A stretch of DNA of 64,000 nucleotides. Origin: Henckelia pumila (lineage: Eukaryota; Streptophyta; Magnoliopsida; Lamiales; Gesneriaceae). The stretch spans positions 83,904,151 to 83,968,150 of the forward strand of contig NC_133120.1 of NCBI RefSeq assembly GCF_033568475.1. The letters run 5' to 3'. Below the pieces are notes generated by a model. It was not told the DNA's origin. It ran no database searches and was given only the letters and a program-made list of their open reading frames with translations. Shown here one piece after another: positions 47,958 through 63,705 of this stretch (within the stretch, counting starts at the first letter, position 1; every line of letters starts with the position of its first letter). The position numbers were made by a program, and so were the translations under genes.

Positions 47958-48564
47958 TAGGGATGACAATGGGGCGGGTCTAAACCCGCTCCCGCATCAA
48001 ACCCGCCCCGACGGGGCGGGTCTAGACCCGCCAAAGCGGGTTCACAAGCGGGTCCGGGGCGGGTCTCGGGTTTGGCCAAACCCGCCCCGCCAAAGTATTA
48101 TATATATAAATTTAAAATATTCATGTATATATATAAATATAAAATATATATGTAATATATAATTATATTATTATACTAAATAATTAATATTTTATCCATA
48201 ATTTGAATGTGTAATATTATTGGATTGAAATGAATTTATTTTATTATGATATGTTTAGTATAAAAATAAATCATTATAATGTTTTTTAGCTAATAAATAT
48301 TAATTAATTACAAGTTAATAAATTTAAACTTGTGAATAATTTATTTTTTGTCTTAAATATTATAAATCTATTTTTGAAATTAAATTTAATGATATTTGTT
48401 AATTTTTAAACTTTTTTATTTTTTTTATTTTAATAAATTTAAAATTATTTAATTTATGGCGGGTCCAACGGATATAACCCGGATTATACCCGCCGGGTTC
48501 GCAAGGCGGGGTGGGTCCCGGGTTTAGCCAAACCCGCCCCAGACCCGCCCCGTTGCCATCCCTA
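47958..48564. mobile_element. hAT-like non-autonomous element, 607 bp, 8-bp target duplication
   Basis: Flanks are ATTAAAAC (47950-47957 and 48565-48572). The terminal inverted repeats read TAGGGATGACAATGGGGCGG on the left and, reverse-complemented, TAGGGATGGCAACGGGGCGG on the right. GC-rich ends full of acccgcc words surround an AT-rich core. Eight-base duplications with TAGGG termini fit hAT. There is no transposase. Confidence 0.75.
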
Positions 48565-48572
48565 ATTAAAAC

Positions 48573-49454
48573 GATTTTTGGAAGTGTTTCGGATCAAATC
48601 AGTGACCGGTTTCGAATCGAACCGTTTGAACCCGTCGGTACAATCCAATTTTGAAAACATAGCATTTAAATGTTGATGTCACAAAATAAAAAAACTTATA
48701 AGACCATTTTAATTATATTTCCATTTTTTTAAAAAGAATAATTTCCATATGAATCATCCTAGGCTAGTTGCGTAACGGTGCATTTTTGGCTACCTACCAC
48801 AAATCTCAAAATCAAGGGCCCAGATTGATCGAGTGGCAGGATGAACATTGAAAGCAGAAATAGATTGTATCGCACAATTCTGTGGATTCTGTGTCTACTT
48901 TCTCTCTCTTCTCCTACGGAGTACACTGCAGCCGTTGAAAGCGAATACGAAAACCATGGGCATGGAGCGGTATATTAAGTTGAGTTGAATTGCTGTCTAC
49001 TGAGCAGAAAAACCTACAAAACTTCTCGCGATTAAACCAGCTGCCATCTCCCCATTCTCTGTTTTAACACCCGCATTTTGTTTCCTTTTTTGTACCATAT
49101 TAATCACTTTCCGCTATCTGGGCAGTGCGTGAAATCTTGATTTTTGATTGCTACTTAAAACTTTTTGTTTCTTGGTTTTTTTTGCTTCGACGTGTGGGGT
49201 TTCTGATCAATCAAGAAAGATTCTCCAGCCGTGGTTGGTATCGTAACTGCGAATCGGTGCATTGCTTGTATAGGGAATGCCTTTTTTTTTTTTTTTTTTT
49301 TTTTTTAATATGAGAAATGATCGTTTCAAGAAGTGGGCGACTGACTTGAATGTTTCTTCTTTCGTCGTCGTTATTTCTTGTTAGCTCCGCATAAAGTTGG
49401 AATTTTTAGCATTTTCTATCGATTTCCCACCTGTGGCAATCCGGGATTTGTTGT
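48573..49454. other. Upstream and leader region of the Myb/SANT-like gene
   Basis: Contains a ctttctctctcttctcc pyrimidine stretch (about 48899) and a long T run (about 49289-49307). No upstream gene is seen. A leader intron is possible but not proven. Confidence 0.4.
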
Positions 49455-50900
49455 ATGGAATCACATGTTGTTATGTCTGGTGGAATGCACCCGAATAGAA
49501 ATCCTGATATCTTAGGCCTGGAAATGTCACTCCACCACCACATACCACCACCACAAAACCCTCCCCATTTGCCGCAACAACAGCAGCTCCCTATGATGTC
49601 ATATGGGCATAATGAAGGCGATTACCACCCACAGACTCACAAATCTTTGAAACAGGGCTACTCGTTTTCGGTCAAATCCAAGAATCAAACTTTAACATTG
49701 AGTGATGATGACGAGCCTGTTCTGGCGGCAGAGAACAGTGCTGACGATGGGAAGAAGAAAACGTCACCTTGGCAGAGAATGAAGTGGACTGATGATATGG
49801 TGAGGTTGTTGATTGTGGTTGTGTTTTATATTGGTGATGAGGTTGGCTCCGAGGGTAATGATCCTGTTAATAAGAAGAAAAGTGGTGTGATTCTGCAGAA
49901 GAAGGGGAAATGGAAATCAGTGTCGCGGGCTTTAATGGAGAGGGGATTTTATGTGTCCCCACAGCAATGTGAAGACAAGTTCAATGATTTGAATAAGAGG
50001 TATAAGAGGGTTAATGAGATTCTTGGGAAGGGAACGGCTTGCCAAGTTGTGGAGAATCAGAGTTTGCTCGATTCAATGGACCATTTATCTTCGAAAATGA
50101 AGGACGAAGTCAAGAAATTGCTGAATTCTAAGCACTTGTTTTTCAGGGAGATGTGTGCTTATCATAATAGTTGTGGCCACGGAGGTGCCGCCGCCACTGT
50201 AAGTGGTGGTGTTCAGTATTCGCCTATAGAGGTGGCCGCAGAGCCACCTCAAGGTCTAGTACAGTACCAGCAGCAGAGGTGCTTCCACTCGACCGAAAGC
50301 ATACCGGCCATGCCTAACATAAATCGAGGGGAGAACAATGAGGGATCTAAATCAGTAAAAGGGATATGTGTTGAAGATGATTACGACGATGATGACGATG
50401 AGGAGGATGAAGATGACGATGAATCCGAAGAGGTGATGGGTGGAGGATCAGGATGTCATGACCAGGCACATGATGATGACATGAATGAAATGGATGAACG
50501 ATCATCAAGAAAGAGGGATAGGGAATGGACTTGTCATTCTTCGCCTCTGATTCGACAACTAGAATCCGAGTTGATTAACATATTGCAAGATGGTGTGAGG
50601 AGTCCCTTTGAGAAGAGGCAGTGGATGAGAACAAAACTGATGCAATTGGAGGAGCAAAGTGTCGGTATCCAGTACCAGACGTTGGAGCTCGAAAAGCAAC
50701 GTTTGAAATGGTTGAAATTCAGTACCAAGAAGGAGAGGGAAATGGAGAGGGAAAAGCTATTGAATGAAAGGATGAAGTTGGAGAATGAGAGAATGATTCT
50801 CTTAATCCGGAAGAAGGAGCATAATTTCCTCGATCATCAGCGACAGAATCCGCAGCATTCTTCTAACAAGAAGAGCGACCCCTCTTCGATCAGTCGATGA
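49455..50900 (+). CDS. Myb/SANT-like (trihelix-type) transcription factor, At3g10040-like
   Basis: Single exon of 481 aa. The N-terminus is His/Pro/Gln-rich (about 25-60). The DNA-binding Myb/SANT-like domain (about 104-200) shows WQRMKWTDDMVRLLIVVVFY, GKWKSVSRALMERGF and QQCEDKFNDLNKRYKRVNEI. A run of Asp and Glu lies near 305-335 and a long charged coiled coil at about 395-465 (LEKQRLKWLKFSTKKEREME), followed by a basic Ser-rich tail. The layout matches Arabidopsis At3g10040/At1g21200-type nuclear proteins. Target genes are unknown. It lies directly upstream of the trihelix-kinase gene, in the same orientation. Confidence 0.88.
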   Translation: MESHVVMSGGMHPNRNPDILGLEMSLHHHIPPPQNPPHLPQQQQLPMMSYGHNEGDYHPQTHKSLKQGYSFSVKSKNQTLTLSDDDEPVLAAENSADDGKKKTSPWQRMKWTDDMVRLLIVVVFYIGDEVGSEGNDPVNKKKSGVILQKKGKWKSVSRALMERGFYVSPQQCEDKFNDLNKRYKRVNEILGKGTACQVVENQSLLDSMDHLSSKMKDEVKKLLNSKHLFFREMCAYHNSCGHGGAAATVSGGVQYSPIEVAAEPPQGLVQYQQQRCFHSTESIPAMPNINRGENNEGSKSVKGICVEDDYDDDDDEEDEDDDESEEVMGGGSGCHDQAHDDDMNEMDERSSRKRDREWTCHSSPLIRQLESELINILQDGVRSPFEKRQWMRTKLMQLEEQSVGIQYQTLELEKQRLKWLKFSTKKEREMEREKLLNERMKLENERMILLIRKKEHNFLDHQRQNPQHSSNKKSDPSSISR

Positions 50901-51472
50901 ACCAGCTTTAGCTACAAGGTGTGCTAGAGAAATTAGATATCTGACAAAACAGGGTGGTGTTTTTCAATTGTTCTTGCAATAGTTCAATGTTTCTAAAACC
51001 TCGAAGGAAAGTGGAAAGAAATGTCCATTTCTATATTTGTTTGTTAGAGCTCAATATATGGATTAAGGATGTAATTTGCATTTATGTAGTTATTTTAATT
51101 AAATTAAAGATTATAAGTATCTCTTGAGGGAAAATTGCCAATGTTTCTATTGGCAAATGATGGAGAAATTTATATACAAACAACATTTAAAACTAATCTG
51201 GTTGAAAATTTGAAACCACAAGGGGGGTTTAAATACACAATAAAACATACTGAAAGGGTCTTGGCATTTATACTAGAGGCAACATAAAATAGCAAAAGGG
51301 TCCCCCACGCACGTGACCCTCAAACACGTGCCCACCTAACGGACGCGTCACGAATGTAACGCCACTCCCTCCCCCAACATCAAAACCCTAACTCCATTTA
51401 ACGGCGGCAATCTCGAACCGTCTTGTTTTTCACGTCCGTCTGTTGCTCTCCGTTTCCGTCTTGACGCCGTCC
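50901..51472. other. Spacer and promoter of the trihelix-kinase gene
   Basis: It holds the 3' region of the previous gene and the promoter of the next. A telo-box lies at 51383-51391. No gene is seen. Confidence 0.5.
51383..51391 (+). promoter_or_regulatory. Telo-box upstream of the trihelix-UMP kinase gene
   Basis: AAACCCTAA lies about 80 bases before the ATG, the same spacing class as at UTP12. The motif is typical of growth-related genes; its function here is inferred. Confidence 0.45.
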
Positions 51473-54772
<3,300 letters not shown>

Positions 54773-56334
54773 TGTTCATTTTCAGCCGCTGATCGCATAT
54801 GGTGATTGAACTTCTTGTTCTGTGAAATGTTTTCTCCAACTAACATTCCTAAAACAAAGTTTGGGTCGAAAGTGACCCTATATAAACGAAATTGTTTGTG
54901 TAATATGTAGAATTTGGGAGAAGTTCCAAAAAGTCACATTGGATACCTTAGGCAACTGTTAATGGGTAAATTTTATAATCCACACACATTTGAGGGAACC
55001 TCTTCATGATTTCGAGTGTTTCTTGAGAGTATGCCTTCTTGTTCTATCTTTCGTTTTTCCTTAAATTGAGCAATCTGGATTGTAATTGTGTTCTTGACAT
55101 TTTAGCACTTGGTATCTCTAGGAAAGATATCTGGTTAACGTTTGTATTTCTGATACCAGCTTGGACATACCTCATGTATGTGTACGTGTAAATTGTTTTT
55201 AAAAATCAAATTAATGAAATGCTTTGTGTCCTATACACGGGATTGGAGGTGCAAATTCTTTTGTTTGTAGTAGAGTATTGTCATTTGTTCATATTACATG
55301 CGATGTTGTTTCCGCAAGTATAAAAAACAGGGGGTTGTCATTGTTAAGCATCCAAATACACAACACTATTAGGAGAATATGGCTAAAAATTATCCGCCAT
55401 TTTTTGAATGTTGGTCACAATAGTAAATATTAGAGGTGAGAATGAGTCGAATTGTGCTGAAATCATTAGTAATTTTTGTTTGGAGCTTGAATTTCACCGA
55501 CCCTTCTTGAGCTTGACTTGTGTCCATTGTTTTTAAAATAAGCACACATAAGCGGATAAGCCTATAGACAGACTGGAGTTGCTCAATGTTTGTATTTTTG
55601 CTCGTAGATATATCATATATGTTGTATTTTTGTTTGTTTTGGATTTGTACAGCCATTAGAGGATGTCTTGGCCTAAATCCTAACCCTCACCTCTTTTTGT
55701 ATTTTTTTTTCCAATTTTATTTTCTTAAACAAAAATTGTCAAGGCCTGAAATCACGCAAATGCCTGTCATAAATTTCAAACCTTTGACGGGCAGACATCA
55801 GCATATGGATAGGCCTACTTTATTCTACGAATCCATAAAGTAATTACAGTGTCGGGTAATTATGAAAAGGAAATGATTAATGATCATTATTTAGTTGGAC
55901 ACAGTTGTTAAAACATCACTGTTTGTTTTTACCTTCTTCTTTCCGAGGAGAGTATTCTCGGGATACGATGGTGTAGTTCATTTACAAATGTTTTGAGTTT
56001 ATTTTATGTGACTTTTCTTAGAAATTCAGGTTCATCACCCAGAATCAAAATCTTGGGCAAGAATTTTGAATCTGTTACAAATTTTTTCTGCTTGTCTTAA
56101 ATAAATGGGAGATTATATGTCTTGGTGACTAGTTGGCAGGAGGACACCATTAGATATTAATCACATTCAGAATAAACTGATAAATATTGACGCTAACATG
56201 GAAATCACATCCTATAAAGCTGCATGGAATCAAGAACCCATATCCTCAAAGCAAAAAACTTACAAAAAAAGACAAATTTGCAACAAAACATTGCACGTTT
56301 AAGAAACAACCGGTAGAAACCAAGACATGCAAAT
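54773..56334. other. Spacer between converging genes
   Basis: It holds the 3' ends of the trihelix-kinase gene (+) and PXC1 (-). No further gene or clear repeat is seen. Confidence 0.5.
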
Positions 56335-58394
56335 TCAAGACAGAGCATCTTCCGTGGTCGGAAGCGAGGGGGAAAGTGAAGTACGCGATTCGTCGTACTC
56401 TTCCCCTAAAGGAGATTGCTCCACCCTTATCTCCTCTATCATTTTAACAGCTTCAGCCATTGTAGGCCTTTTTTCAGGTTGTGGCACCACACAAGCCATG
56501 GCCACGTGAAGCATCGACACCAATTCTTCCTCGATATTTTTGTACCTCAACAATTCTGGATCGAATACTTCTGCTGTCCACTCGTCCCGCACAACAGACT
56601 GAACCCATTTCGGTAAATCAACTGATGTTTCCTCCTCCTTAACTCTAGCCCGATTAGGGGAAGAATGCTGTGATGGTACCTTCCCTGTGAGTACTTCTAG
56701 TAACAGCACTCCGAAGCTGTAAACATCGGACTTCTGTGAAAGTCTCTTGATTTCTGCTTGCTCTGGTGCTCTGTACCCTCCCAATCTAGCTATCGCATGC
56801 ACAGGATTCAATAGTAACGACAACCCAAAATCCGAAATGCATGAAACTCCATTTTTATCTAGTAACACGTTTGAAGATTTCACATTGCCATGAGGAATTC
56901 TAGAAGCTGCATACTCTTCATGAATTCTTGCGAGTCCTCGAGCTGCCCCGAGAATTAAGCTGATTCTTGTAGTCCAATCCAGCGGGATTCTCCCAGGTCC
57001 TCGGTTTCCTGTCATCATCAAGAAATCAGCACGAAAAAAGAATGTATCAGATTATTGAAATTCTCAAATTTTATACCATGTAGAAGTGAATGTAAGCTCC
57101 CATTAGGCAGATAATCATAAACAAGCAACTTCTCTTCCCTTGCATAATAATAAGCTCTGAATCTCACTATATTAGGATGTCTAATCTTTCCAATCACGTC
57201 CATGTACTGCTCAAACTCCTTCCTAGCACAAGGATTTGCATCCTTGAGCCTTTTGACAGCCACAATGCATCCATCATCAAGCACGGCTTTGTAGACAGTC
57301 CCCAGACTCCCTTTACCAAGCATTTCAGCCGATGCCCGGAGCAAATCCTCGAGTTCAAATTGCTTTTTCCTGTCAAAAAACACTAGTCTACTCTTATCGG
57401 TGGCATTTGTGCCATCACTGTCTCCTCCTCCGGTATTAGCATACACTCTCTTTTCTCCGGAGTGACCATTTCTTCTCTTCCCGCCCTCACTTCCCGTTAT
57501 TGAATTCGAGTCTCTTGAGTACCTCCCACAGCAGTATGCTACCGCAAAAGACGCTATCACCAGTAAAAGGACTGAGTTTGCCACCACTATTGCTACTATT
57601 GCTCCATTGCTAAGTCTTTTGTGATGCTTGCTTGATGATTCTTCAACCGTTGTGCTTGAAGACGAGGGAAGTGAACTGGGATTTGACAGTACCGTTTGTG
57701 GCGCTGCCGGTCGTCCACCGGTGTACGAACACTGGGGAAAAGGGTTGTTCCCACAGAGCCCTTCATTGCCAGAAAAACTTGCGTCACCGAATTTTGATAA
57801 TAAAGTCTTTGGAACCATTCCATACAGTTCATTGTTTGACAGATTCAATTCTTTAAGCTGTGGAAGTGAATCAAGCAAGTCTGGGATTGTCCCTGTAATC
57901 TCATTGTTTTGGAGGTGAAGAGTGAGCAAGCGGGATAGTTTTGAGAGGTTGGACGGGATTGGACCTTGGAGATTGTTGTTGGAGAGATCAAGGCGAAGGA
58001 GCCGGTGGAGGGACGAAAATTCTGTCGGGATTTCGCCGGAGAAGTCGTTTCCAGAGAGGTAGATGAGCTTGAGATTAATGCATTGGGAGATGGGCGTGAG
58101 GGTGCCGTTAAGGCGGTTGCCACTCAAATCAATGAAGCGTAGCTGATCCAACGACGAGAGCGCGTCGATGGGGCCGCGGAGGTTGAGGTAGGGGAGGGAG
58201 AGGGTGGTCACACGGTTGTTGGTGCACTTCACGCCTGCCCAATTGGCCGTGCATGCTGTGGTGGTGGTGGTCCAGTTGGGGAGGAGTGTTCCGTGGAGGT
58301 CGGTTTGGGACCGGAAGAGGGAGAGGGCCTCGGTGTCGCTGGTGGCACCGGCGTTGCCAAGGAGGAGGAGGAAGAAGAGGGAGTAGAGGTCCAT
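56335..58394 (-). CDS. PXC1: PXC1-type LRR receptor-like kinase
   Basis: Two exons on the minus strand, 58394-57077 and 57008-56335, give about 663 aa. Order: signal peptide (1-17), N-terminal cap (DTEALSLFRSQTD), about five leucine-rich repeats (65-205), a Ser-rich juxtamembrane stretch, membrane helix (about 264-288, IVAIVVANSVLLLVIASFAV), CCGRYSRD, then a kinase domain (about 355-630) with LGKGSLGTVY, VAVKRL and DFGLSLL. The catalytic loop reads HGNVKSSN instead of HRD...N, so the catalytic Asp is missing, as in many LRR-III kinases. Wording matches Arabidopsis PXC1 (At2g36570), linked to secondary-wall formation in xylem. In-frame upstream ATGs (58424, 58475) exist; 58394 was chosen because it directly precedes a canonical signal peptide. 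Confidence 0.95.
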
Positions 58395-59939
58395 ATGTGA
58401 ATGCTGCATTGAGCCCGATTGCATGGGGTACAATGTTATTAGCTTAATATTTTTGGAGGGTATTCGGAGTTTCAATAGTCGAGGGAAAAAGTGAATTTAT
58501 AGATATGAATTGAATAAAAAGAAAAGAAAAGAAAAGAAAAATTGAATGTACGTCAAAATTTTACATTTTCAATATATACAATGAAATTTTAGTAAGGGAA
58601 ATGATGGAGGAGACAAGAAGCATGAGGAGGGAGTTGGTTGCACAAATGATTGCTGTTCTCCACTCCTTTTAATGGGATTGGAATGGAGTAGAAAAAGTGG
58701 AATAAAGGAAAAAAGAAGATGAAATAAATTTATTAATAATTGGGTATGTGGTCTTCTTTTACACTTACACTGGGATTGATTGGTGAAGTTCATGTAAAAG
58801 TGGATGCACGCCCTTCAAGATCATTTCCAGAATTTTTTCACTTTTCAGTTTTCACCACAAATACATCCTCATCTCACCGATTCAAGATTATGCTCTCAAT
58901 TGTTTTTCGGTTTCGTCGTAGACAGAGTTAGAAATTTCAATCGAAATAAATCACGTTTTGAGAAGAGACGGGTGCAACCACCGACTCTCCCTTGTTTCGT
59001 CTCTGGTTTCAGTGAAGACAAGTCAAGAAGCGGGGCTGATTTAAAATAAATTGGGGGTAAATTTAACATTTTCAAGAAATTTATAATTTTTATATTTTAG
59101 ACACCAAGCCTCGTTCAAATATATATAGTTTTAGGAATGTAAAGAACTTTGACATTTCCCTTTCTTTTCTTTTTTCACTTGTTTGCAAAAGAAAAAGCAA
59201 TTGCTTTAAGTGAGAAACAAACAAAGTTTGTGTAGATGAAAAAGGAAAAAAAGTAAACAAAGTTGTCTAATGAAAATATGGATACCAGAGACAATAATAT
59301 GTGTGTAAGTGTAACCTCTGCCCATAAAATTCAACATTTGGTCAATGTGTTGCGTAATGTGAGAAGCTTGTATTTGTTGCAAGAATCCAGTGAATTACTT
59401 GACTTTTTTTTCCTCTAAAATTTACCATTCAAATTCTCCTCTCAAACATAAATTTGGGCATGTGGGTAAACCTGTAGAAATCCTTGTGTTGTGTTTCTTG
59501 GTGTAACGAGAGGAGATTTGATAGTTTTTCCATCAATTTGAAACTGCAAATGCGAAATTGAAGGCGTGATTGGCGTAGGAGAAAAAGTAACCATTTCTTC
59601 TATATATTCAGTGTTCATTTCCCTACTCACTTGTAATGACTAATGAGAAACCGGATTATTGATAGATTAATGATAGACAGTACCATGGTCGATGCTATCC
59701 TTCAGATAAAGAATAGTTCTAATTTTCGGTTTTTTTAATGAGAAATGTTCACGTGAATATTTCACATTGAAAAAAAAAAATGGATTATTGATTCTGATAC
59801 ATAGACGGTTCCAATATGTTAGTATTGACAAAATCTACAATATTTATATATTTTGATTAAATTTTTTTTTTTTTTAAAAACACATGAAATATATGACCTA
59901 ATTTTTTTTATTATAATTTATTATTTGATGGCACATGCC
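58395..59939. other. PXC1 upstream region and spacer
   Basis: It contains a short (aaaag)n run (about 58517-58540), A/T tracts and no gene. The PXC1 promoter should lie in its first kilobase. Confidence 0.5.
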
Positions 59940-61438
59940 TCTTTCACGATAATGTCGATGCTACTTTTGGGGTAGCTATCCCAAGGGCCATTGAATGGAC
60001 CAGATCAAATCATTTGGGGTGCAAATATGATCGTGCAAGCAATTCTAACAAAGGAGCGTTGCTTGGCAGCTATTGGAGATAGACCGACGGATATCACGGA
60101 TGATCAAAAGTGGATTGAGATGAATCACAATGTTGTTGCCAATTTACACTTGGCTATAGCGGATGAAGTTTTGTCAAGTATCTCTAAAATAAAAAGCGCA
60201 AAAGTTATTTGGGATACTTTGGCAAAACTGTACGAGGTCAAGTCACTACACAACAAAATTTTCCTAAAGAGAAAGCTTTATACTCTTCGGATGGCGGAAC
60301 CCTCATCGATGACCGACCATATCAATACACTGAATACTCTATTTTCCCGGCTCACGTCTATGGGGCATAAAATAGAGGAAAAAAACGTGCGAAGCTTCTA
60401 CTTCAAAGTCTACTAGATTCATACGATCAGCTCATCATCAATGTTACCAACAATGTTCTTTCGGATAATTTAAATTTTGACGACGTCTTAACTGCGGCTC
60501 TTGGAGAAGAGAGTCGTCGAAAGAACAAGGAATATAGGTTGGCAACGCCGAAGCAAGCAGAGGATTTACCGATGACGAGAGGAAGATTGACGGAGCGTGA
60601 CTCCATTGGGAGCCACAGATATGGTAGATCGAATTCAAGAAGTAAGAAGAAGAATATTTACTGCTTTAAATGTGGCGGTAAAGGGCACTTCAAAAGAGAG
60701 TGTACGAAGAGCATCGAAAAGGAATCTTAAGAAAATGTGGCCAGTACTTCAGGCGTTGGTGAAATATTATTCAGCGAAGCAGCAACGGTTGCAGAAGGCA
60801 GACACAAATTTTGTGATGCATGGATTATGGATTCAGCAGCGACATGGCACATGATGTCAAGGAGAGAATGGTTCGATCAGTATGAACCAATCTCAGGAGG
60901 ATCTGTATTCATGGAAAATGATCATGCCTTGGAAATCGTTGGGGTCGGTACAATTAAAATCAAAATGTTTGATGATACTATTTACATCATACAGGAGGTA
61001 CGACATGTGAAGGGCTTGACAAAGAATCTTTTGTCTTTGGGGCAATTGGATGATATTGGGTGCAAAACCCGTATCGAGAAAGGGATCATGAAAATTGTGA
61101 AAGGCGAGCTTGTGGTTATGAAGGCGGAAAATGTTGCTGCAAATCTGTATGTATTGTTGGGGGAAACACACAAAGAGGCGGAACTAGCTATTGCATCAAT
61201 TGGTTCGAGAGAAGAATCAACAGTGTTGTGGCATAGAAAGCTCGGGCATATGTCAGAACGAGGAATGAAGATTCTCTCAGAACGGAAGCTGTTGTTGGGG
61301 ATTACAAAAGTGACTCTACCCTTTTGTGAGCATTGTGTTACCAGTAAACAACACAGATTAAAGTTTGGCACATCTACTACCAAAAGCAAAGGCATATTGG
61401 AGCTGATTCATTATGATGTTTGGCAAGCACCGGTGGTA

Positions 61439-61443
61439 TCCCT
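61439..61443. repeat. Target duplication TCCCT (left) of the inserted LTR
   Basis: Matched by TCCCT at 63332-63336. Confidence 0.8.
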
Positions 61444-63331
61444 TGAAAGAGTGGGTGCCCGGTTAGCCAACTTATGGCTAAGGGCTTTTGTGACTCTATG
61501 TATAAACAATCTTTGTTTAATATAATTTACATTCATTAATGGCATTTTCTTTGTCTTTCTTCATATAGTTATATTGTGATATACTATTGTTGTTTTGATA
61601 AAGACCTTGAATATACTATAGTGTAAGTAAGATGAGATAGTGAATAAAGAGAGATCACTATTATGAAACACATCTTATAGTCATTGTATATTCTAAACAG
61701 TTCCTAGTCAATTGAGCCGTCCGCTAATAAGGATAAGGATCGCTCGAGATTGAGACTAGCATTTGTGATGCCAAGTACCATGTTTCATTGGTAATGGACA
61801 TGGAGATGTTCAAAGCATGCAAATGGATATTCATATGATGAATGATCGAACTACCCTATTCGGACTTTCCAAGTGGTTATCACTTATCGAGTGGATAAAG
61901 TCCGCGGTTTTGGTTGTACACCATTAGTCCTTACTACTTGAAACATCATTGAGACTCTATATGCTAGTACTGTACTTTGACTCGTTTACCGACTCTATTG
62001 GGGTCATCAGGTGTCGGGATTGGGTACAGTTACGACACATATAGGAGTCGATGCTTTGTTGTCAAGGATTCACCACATACTTGCGAGTGTGGATATCCTA
62101 TGCGATCTGAGGAGATATTAGTGTGACGAATCTCTGGCCAGAGTACATGATGTGTTTTAGGTTACTCGGTTTTCCTAGTAACACATGCGATGTCATTATT
62201 TGATCTTCAAGATGTAATGCATAGTTATCGAATCTCGAACGACTCTCGATGCACCAATGGTTGTTGATTCGATCGGGATATGTGGATGAAGGGACCGTAC
62301 TGTACGCTAACCAAAATCTACTGGTTCTTGCAGGCACTATCAGTGATACCTAGGGAATCATGGGGCGATGTTTCTAGATGCTCTTACCATGATTCGTTGG
62401 GCAAGTCGGAAATTGTTGTTCCAAGTCACAAGGAGTTGTGAGCCCACGGCTAGCTGTATCCCTGAACCATTGAGGGTCACACAAGTAATGGATTACTAAA
62501 CCCCGTTGAGATAGTTAAATTTAAAGAGTTAAATTTAATGAAAGAGAAGTTGGACTTCTTAACTAAAAGGGAGTGGAATTTCCTAAAATGACATAGAGAT
62601 GGACATTTTTGGAAATCACTGAATTCGGATTCAAAAAAATTATCTTGACTTTAAAAGGTGCAGAAATGGTTTCTGTGCACATTGGTAAAATCGATTTATC
62701 AATCGGAGTCATGATGAATTTTATATTAATTTCTATAACAACGTGCTTGCCTTGTTGGACTTAAGTTATGGATTGTGGGTCCTAAGGAGTTAGAGTCCTA
62801 ATACAATTATAACTTAATCTAGTCTAGAAATTATCTATAAATACATGTGTAGTGTTCGAAAATTGACACAATTCATTCTTGCAATTTTCGAATTCATACA
62901 TATATTTTAAATGGGAACGAAAATTCCTCTGTCCCTTTAGAGAAAATTCGGTCTGTGATTTTTGTGAAAAATTACATTCCGAATTAACAGATCAAATCTG
63001 TTTATTCTCTTCGATAAACATCTGATTGATTTCTAGTGCAATCAATCAGAGGGTTTCTGTTTTCTGTTCGTGGACCTTATTCCGGAGATCGATCGTGAAG
63101 CCATCGGTTCCCGGGATATATAAGAAGAGCATAAATTCTGTTGGTGTCCATAATCAAGCCGTTGCTTGAAGAGGTAAAAATTTAATTGTGATTTTATTTT
63201 TACTTGCATAATTTAATCGTAAAGTTTTGATACCCATGATATGGAATCGTTCCATATAGAAAAATAAAAATTTTTAAACTTCCGCTGCACCGGGTATCAA
63301 TTCTTAATTGATCTGAACACGTTTTCCAACA
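61444..63331. mobile_element. Probable solo LTR (1,888 bp) inserted in the copia element
   Basis: It starts TGAAAGAGTGGGTGCCCGG, ends GTTTTCCAACA and has a perfect 5-bp target duplication. No coding or primer-site structure is seen inside, which favours a solo LTR left by LTR-LTR recombination; a small non-coding LTR element is the alternative. A TATA-type ctataaatacatg lies near 62835. Confidence 0.75.
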
Positions 63332-63705
63332 TCCCTAGGAGGAGCGAGATACTTTGTCTCGTTTATTGATGATTTATCTAGGAGATGTTGGGTGTATCCA
63401 ATCAAAAAGAAGTCAGATGTTTTCGAAGTCTTCAAAGTTTTCAAAGCGCGGGTTGAACTTGATTCTGATAAGAAAATCAACTGTTTGAGGACTGACAATG
63501 GAGGAGAATATACCAGTGATGAGTTTGATGCATTTTGTCAGCACGAGGGCATCAAAAGATAGTTCACAACGGCTTACATGCCTCGACAGAATGGAGTGGC
63601 GGAGTGGATGAACAGAAATTTGTTGGACAGAACAAGGGCCATGTTGAGTACTGCGGGTCTACCAAAGTCATTTTGGGCAAAAGCAGTCAAAACCGCTTCT
63701 TACAT

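Larger units (their letters stand above)
59940..63705 (+). mobile_element. Ty1/copia element, broken fossil with nested LTR
   Basis: Gag-like frame (about 59991-60413, ISKIKSAKVIWDTLAKLYEV), CCHC knuckle (YCFKCGGKGHFKREC, about 60657-60703), protease (WIMDSAATWHMM, about 60825) and the integrase zinc region (LWHRKLGHMSERGM). After an inserted LTR (61444-63331) comes the integrase core (SFIDDLSR, RTDNGGEY, TAYMPRQNGVAE). Another LTR starts at 63706. Gag-protease-integrase order is that of copia. No 5' LTR is recognised, and several breaks plus two insertions show it is dead. Confidence 0.88.

Noticed and set aside
51443-51472. Longer start for the trihelix-kinase protein
   Set aside because: The codon at 51443 is TTG; the first ATG is 51473 and gives a normal-looking N-terminus.
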